Below are positions 5,610 through 7,615 of a DNA stretch of 7,615 nt, piece by piece (within the stretch, counting starts at the first letter, position 1; each line of letters begins with the position of its first letter). Under the pieces are notes generated by a model. The model saw only the letters and a list, made by a program, of their open reading frames with translations, was not told the origin of the DNA and did no database searches. Both the position numbers and the translations under genes were made by a program. Source of the stretch: an uncultured Clostridia bacterium (GTDB lineage Bacteria > Bacillota > Clostridia > Oscillospirales > Acutalibacteraceae); NCBI GenBank assembly GCA_937915775.1, contig CALGGQ010000250.1:1-7615 (forward strand). Direction: 5' to 3'.

Positions 5610-6467
5610 ATGCAGATTTGTAAAAGCGTTGACGAGCTGAAAACCGTCAAGGATAATACGATTATCGGGGCGGATACCCTGACGATGCAAAATACGGAAA
5701 TCCGCTTTACGGGAACGGGCAATGTGCTGTTCCTCGGCGAAAATATACAGCTGTCCGGCTGTCAGCTGAAGTTCAACGGCAGCAACAGTATCATCTACCT
5801 GTCACCGAGCCGCCATGTGTATATGCTCGATGTTACGGTGAATAACAATAACGTTTTCTACGTCGGGAAAAATAATTATTTTAACGGAGCGCTGCACGCC
5901 GTCCTCTCCGAGCAAAAGCATATTATCCTCGGCGACGGCAATCTGATTTCCTTCGGCGTCTGGGTGCGCACGGCGGACCCGCATCTTGTTTACAGTGCTG
6001 CCACTCAGCAGCGTATCAACCCGTCAAAGAGCGTTCTGCTCGGCGACCATGTGTGGCTCGGTCAGAGCGCGATGCTGCTCAAGGGAACGCAGATAGCCTC
6101 CGGCAGTATTCTCGGCGCCGGCGCTGTCTGTGCCGGTAAAAGAATCCCGTCAAATGAAAGCTGGGCGGGCAATCCGGCAAGGCGGATTGCAGGCGGCATT
6201 TTCTGGGATAATCCCTGTGTGCATCTGTGGACGGACGAACAGACTGCGGCGCACGCAACGTTTAAAAGCAACAAATACATTTACACGGAAAAATCGGACG
6301 AAACGCTTTCGCTCACTGCCGTGGAGCAGCAGTTATCTGCTCTGTCGGCAACCGAGGAAAGGCTGCAGTATCTGCAGGAGCTGTCCGAAAACAACGCAAA
6401 AAACCGCTTTGCCGTGAGCGGTGAAAAGACGAAGAAAAAGCGCGGGCTTTTTCGGCATCAATTATAA
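5610..6467 (+). CDS. Left-handed beta-helix (hexapeptide) acyltransferase
   Basis: A 285-residue protein whose first 200 residues form hexapeptide-like turns (IRFTGTGNVLFLGENIQLSG, then NNNVFYVGKNNYFNG). These end in the classical acetyltransferase section GDHVWLG (145-151), KGTQIASGSILGAGAV (about 158-173) and AGNPARRI (186-193). Such enzymes O- or N-acylate sugars or other small molecules with acyl-CoA; the acceptor is unknown. Residues about 200-285 form a charged extension with a probable helix (VEQQLSALSATEERLQYLQEL) and a basic end. The ATG at 5610 is preferred because AGGAG (5600-5604) is five bases upstream. An earlier ATG at 5586 in the same frame lies inside the preceding gene and has no such site. 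It is coupled to the DUF1963 gene by an 8-base gap. Confidence 0.85.
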   Translation: MQICKSVDELKTVKDNTIIGADTLTMQNTEIRFTGTGNVLFLGENIQLSGCQLKFNGSNSIIYLSPSRHVYMLDVTVNNNNVFYVGKNNYFNGALHAVLSEQKHIILGDGNLISFGVWVRTADPHLVYSAATQQRINPSKSVLLGDHVWLGQSAMLLKGTQIASGSILGAGAVCAGKRIPSNESWAGNPARRIAGGIFWDNPCVHLWTDEQTAAHATFKSNKYIYTEKSDETLSLTAVEQQLSALSATEERLQYLQELSENNAKNRFAVSGEKTKKKRGLFRHQL

Positions 6468-6484
6468 CGGCAGAGGTTACAGCA

Positions 6485-6643
6485 ATGAGCAAATTTGATT
6501 ATGATGTTATCATCATCGGCGCCGGTCCGGGCGGTATTTTCTCCGCCTATGAGCTGACGAAAAAGAATGAAAAGGATGTGCTTTCTATGATTAACGGCTT
6601 TCAGGTTTTGGATAGAGATCGGGAAGTGCGACTGCTGAATTAA
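6485..6643 (+). pseudogene. Truncated FAD-dependent oxidoreductase (N-terminal fragment)
   Basis: The 52-codon frame opens with SKFDYDVIIIGAGPGGIFSA, a textbook FAD/NAD-binding GxGxxG fold start, after a proper AGAGG site (6472-6476). Relatives run for several hundred residues. Here recognisable similarity ends at about YELTKKNEK (residue 29-30). The remaining codons (DVLSMINGFQVLDRDREVRLLN, then TAA) do not look like the expected second beta strand with its acidic ribose-binding residue. The gene lies 17 bases after the acyltransferase and was probably the last gene of that operon. Its missing part is nowhere else in the window, so the loss came with insertion of the following segment, a deletion, or a contig join error. 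Confidence 0.75.
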
Positions 6644-6647
6644 AGGA

Positions 6648-6854
6648 GTGAGCAGGAATGGTGTATTTTATCGTAAAAGCTGCAAGCATATTAATCTTGC
6701 GGCGAATGTGTGCGGTTATACGCCGGTCAATATGGGGAAGCTCATCAAAGATGGTATTCTTTCTGACATAGACAGTATTCACCGGATAACAATTGACAGA
6801 GCTGTGGAAAAGAAACAGACGAAGGAAGAGTTTAGAGGGGTGATACAGAAATGA
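6648..6854 (+). CDS. Small unknown ORF coupled to the RNA ligase fragment
   Basis: A 68-codon frame from GTG 6648 to TGA 6852-6854. The stop overlaps the ligase ATG in an ATGA junction, and the ligase binding site (AGAGGGGTGA, 6834-6843) lies inside it, which supports a real gene 5' of the ligase. The start is doubtful. AAAGGAG (6643-6649) overlaps the GTG and would better serve the ATG at 6658, which is in another frame and yields only 37 residues. The frame may thus be a 5'-truncated or frameshifted remnant. The product ends in a charged, probably helical tail (DRAVEKKQTKEEFRGVIQK). No family is recognised. Confidence 0.45.
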   Translation: MSRNGVFYRKSCKHINLAANVCGYTPVNMGKLIKDGILSDIDSIHRITIDRAVEKKQTKEEFRGVIQK

Positions 6855-7351
6855 GAAAATTAGCAAGTATACAAAGAATATGGCAGATAACACCTATCGA
6901 AGGGGCGGACAGGATTGAGCTGGCGAACGTGCTGGGGTGGCAATGCGTAGTAAACAAGGGGCAGTTTCAGCCGATGGATTTGGCGGTATATTTTGAGATC
7001 GACAGCTTTCTACCGATACGTGATGAGTTTGAGTTTATGAGGGCATCCAGCTACCGGAAGACGGATATCATGGGTGAAGGATTTCGTTTAAGGACTATGA
7101 AGTTCAGAGGGCAGATTTCCCAGGGGCTTTTACTTCCGATTAGTCAGTTTTCGGAGATCCCGGCGGATATAGAATTAGGCGTGGATGTGACGGAGCTACT
7201 TGGTGTACGGAAGTGGGAGATTGAGGAAAAAGTGACTACCGGAGGGACTGTGATTGGAACGCTTCCAATCGATGTGCCGCATACAGATGAAACCCGTGTA
7301 CAGGCAGAGCCGGAACTGATCCGCCGGCGGAAATTTCTTGACACCTTATGA
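6851..7351 (+). pseudogene. Truncated RNA ligase, DRB0094 (Rnl5-like) family: N-terminal domain only
   Basis: The 166 residues match the N-terminal OB-like module of DRB0094-type ATP-dependent RNA ligases. The matching segments are MRKLASIQRI, PIEGADRIELANVLGWQCVV, GQFQPMDLAVYFEIDSFLP, FRLRTMKFRGQISQGLLLP (78-96), DVTELLGVRKWE and the linker DVPHTDETRVQAEPELI. Full-length members have about 340 residues. The catalytic KxDG lysine and the whole nucleotidyltransferase domain should follow that linker. Here the frame turns into RRRKFLDTL and stops, so ligation activity cannot remain. AGAGGGGTGA supports the ATG at 6851. Codon choice (AUA, CUA, CGG) differs from the flanking operon. Whether the OB fragment is made and binds RNA is open. 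Confidence 0.8.
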
Positions 7352-7366
7352 TGCGTGTGGTAAGAT
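7338..7366 (+). promoter_or_regulatory. Near-consensus sigma-A promoter of the sugar isomerase gene
   Basis: TTGACA (7338-7343) is a perfect -35 box and TAAGAT (7361-7366) a good -10 box, 17 bases apart. The -35 box overlaps the last codons of the broken ligase frame. That suggests the native chromosomal sequence resumes at or just before this point and the ligase stop codon is accidental. Confidence 0.65.
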
Positions 7367-7461
7367 TTACACGAATGAAATTTCCCGGCAGAAGCGCGGT
7401 TTGTGCGTTTACGCCGGCAAAACAAACGATTCGATAATCTATACTGCAGGAGGTTATAGAA
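7367..7461 (+). other. Untranslated leader of the isomerase gene
   Basis: About 90 bases lie between the predicted transcription start and the isomerase ATG. They hold the inverted repeats CCGGC (7385-7389) / GCCGG (7413-7417) and GTTTGT (7399-7404) / ACAAAC (7422-7427), which overlap and could be alternative structures or an operator. I see no known riboswitch and no T-run terminator. AGGAGG (7448-7453) is the ribosome binding site, eight bases from the ATG. Confidence 0.4.
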
Positions 7462-7615
7462 ATGTTAGTTGACACCAAAGCAAGAATCGGCGTGTTCTCC
7501 ATTGCGCTGGGCGCGTATCTGCCTCAGTTCCCATCGCTTGTGCCGGAATTTGAATCCCAGTATGCGGACTTTAAAAAGCGCCTTCCGGACACCGTCGACC
7601 TCATCGACGGCGGCA
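7462..7615 (+). CDS. Sugar isomerase, probably L-arabinose/L-fucose isomerase family (5' part)
   Basis: Fifty-one codons are present before the window ends. The product starts MLVDTKARIGVFSIALGAYL and continues through PQFPSLVPEFESQYADFKK to VDLIDGG. The KARIGVFSIALGAYLPQF opening followed by a helix and a (V/I)xDGG strand end resembles the N-terminus of arabinose/fucose-isomerase-like proteins, which interconvert aldoses and ketoses using a divalent metal. The metal-binding residues lie beyond the window, so the sugar and even the exact family are tentative. AGGAGG with 8-base spacing fixes the start, and its own promoter at 7338-7366 makes it a new transcription unit. Codon use resembles rlmD and the carboxypeptidase rather than the ligase segment. 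Confidence 0.5.
   Translation, partial: MLVDTKARIGVFSIALGAYLPQFPSLVPEFESQYADFKKRLPDTVDLIDGG

Noticed and set aside
6658..6771. ATG with a good ribosome binding site giving a 37-residue product
   Set aside because: The product looks like an out-of-frame shadow. The competing frame ends in an ATGA junction with the ligase, which is better evidence.
6591..6893. 100-codon minus-strand frame opposite the ligase segment
   Set aside because: No ribosome binding site, and it lies antisense to the better supported coupled genes. Its hydrophobic N-terminus comes from AT-rich sequence.
7329..7467. 46-codon open stretch in another frame after the ligase break, considered as the lost ligase continuation
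   Set aside because: It contains no KxDG motif or other nucleotidyltransferase signature. It also runs through the promoter boxes, the ribosome binding site and into the isomerase start, so it is most likely chance.

Overview
The window looks like a piece of a Gram-positive, Clostridia-type chromosome (Oscillospiraceae-like is my guess). The signs are strong AGGAGG-type ribosome binding sites, ATGA-coupled genes, moderately GC-rich coding sequence, and an RlmD-type methyltransferase, M32 carboxypeptidase and DUF1963/YwqG-like protein of the kind common in gut Firmicutes. The genus cannot be fixed from sequence alone.

Left part (1-2820): the tail of an unidentified reading frame and a clean terminator precede rlmD (23S rRNA uracil-5 methyltransferase). 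Directly on the 3' end of rlmD sits the most unusual object of the window, a 169-bp array (1598-1766) of seven small hairpins. They are separated by eight copies of the heptamer GCGATAT: four in one orientation, then four inverted. The array supplies the last five codons and the stop codon of rlmD. It runs up to the ribosome binding site of a small four-helix-bundle protein of the 23S rRNA intervening-sequence (IVP, S23) family. I read array plus gene as a small mobile or selfish element lodged in the rlmD 3' end. An AT-rich GNAT acetyltransferase gene follows. A tRNA-Gly(CCC) gene on the minus strand, with its own promoter and terminator, closes this accessory patch.

Middle part (2905-6467): a tightly packed plus-strand operon. 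It encodes an M32 zinc carboxypeptidase, a small three-helix membrane protein, a DUF1963/YwqG-like protein and a left-handed beta-helix (hexapeptide) acyltransferase. Gaps are 10, -4 and 8 bases. The shared function is unknown.

Right part (6485-7615): a scar. The operon continues into an FAD-dependent oxidoreductase gene that is cut after about 29 codons. It is followed by a short foreign-looking segment with a 68-codon unknown ORF, translationally coupled to a DRB0094-type RNA ligase. The ligase is itself cut just before its nucleotidyltransferase domain. A near-consensus sigma-A promoter overlaps the broken ligase end and a leader leads into the start of a sugar isomerase gene (probably L-arabinose/L-fucose type), which runs off the window.
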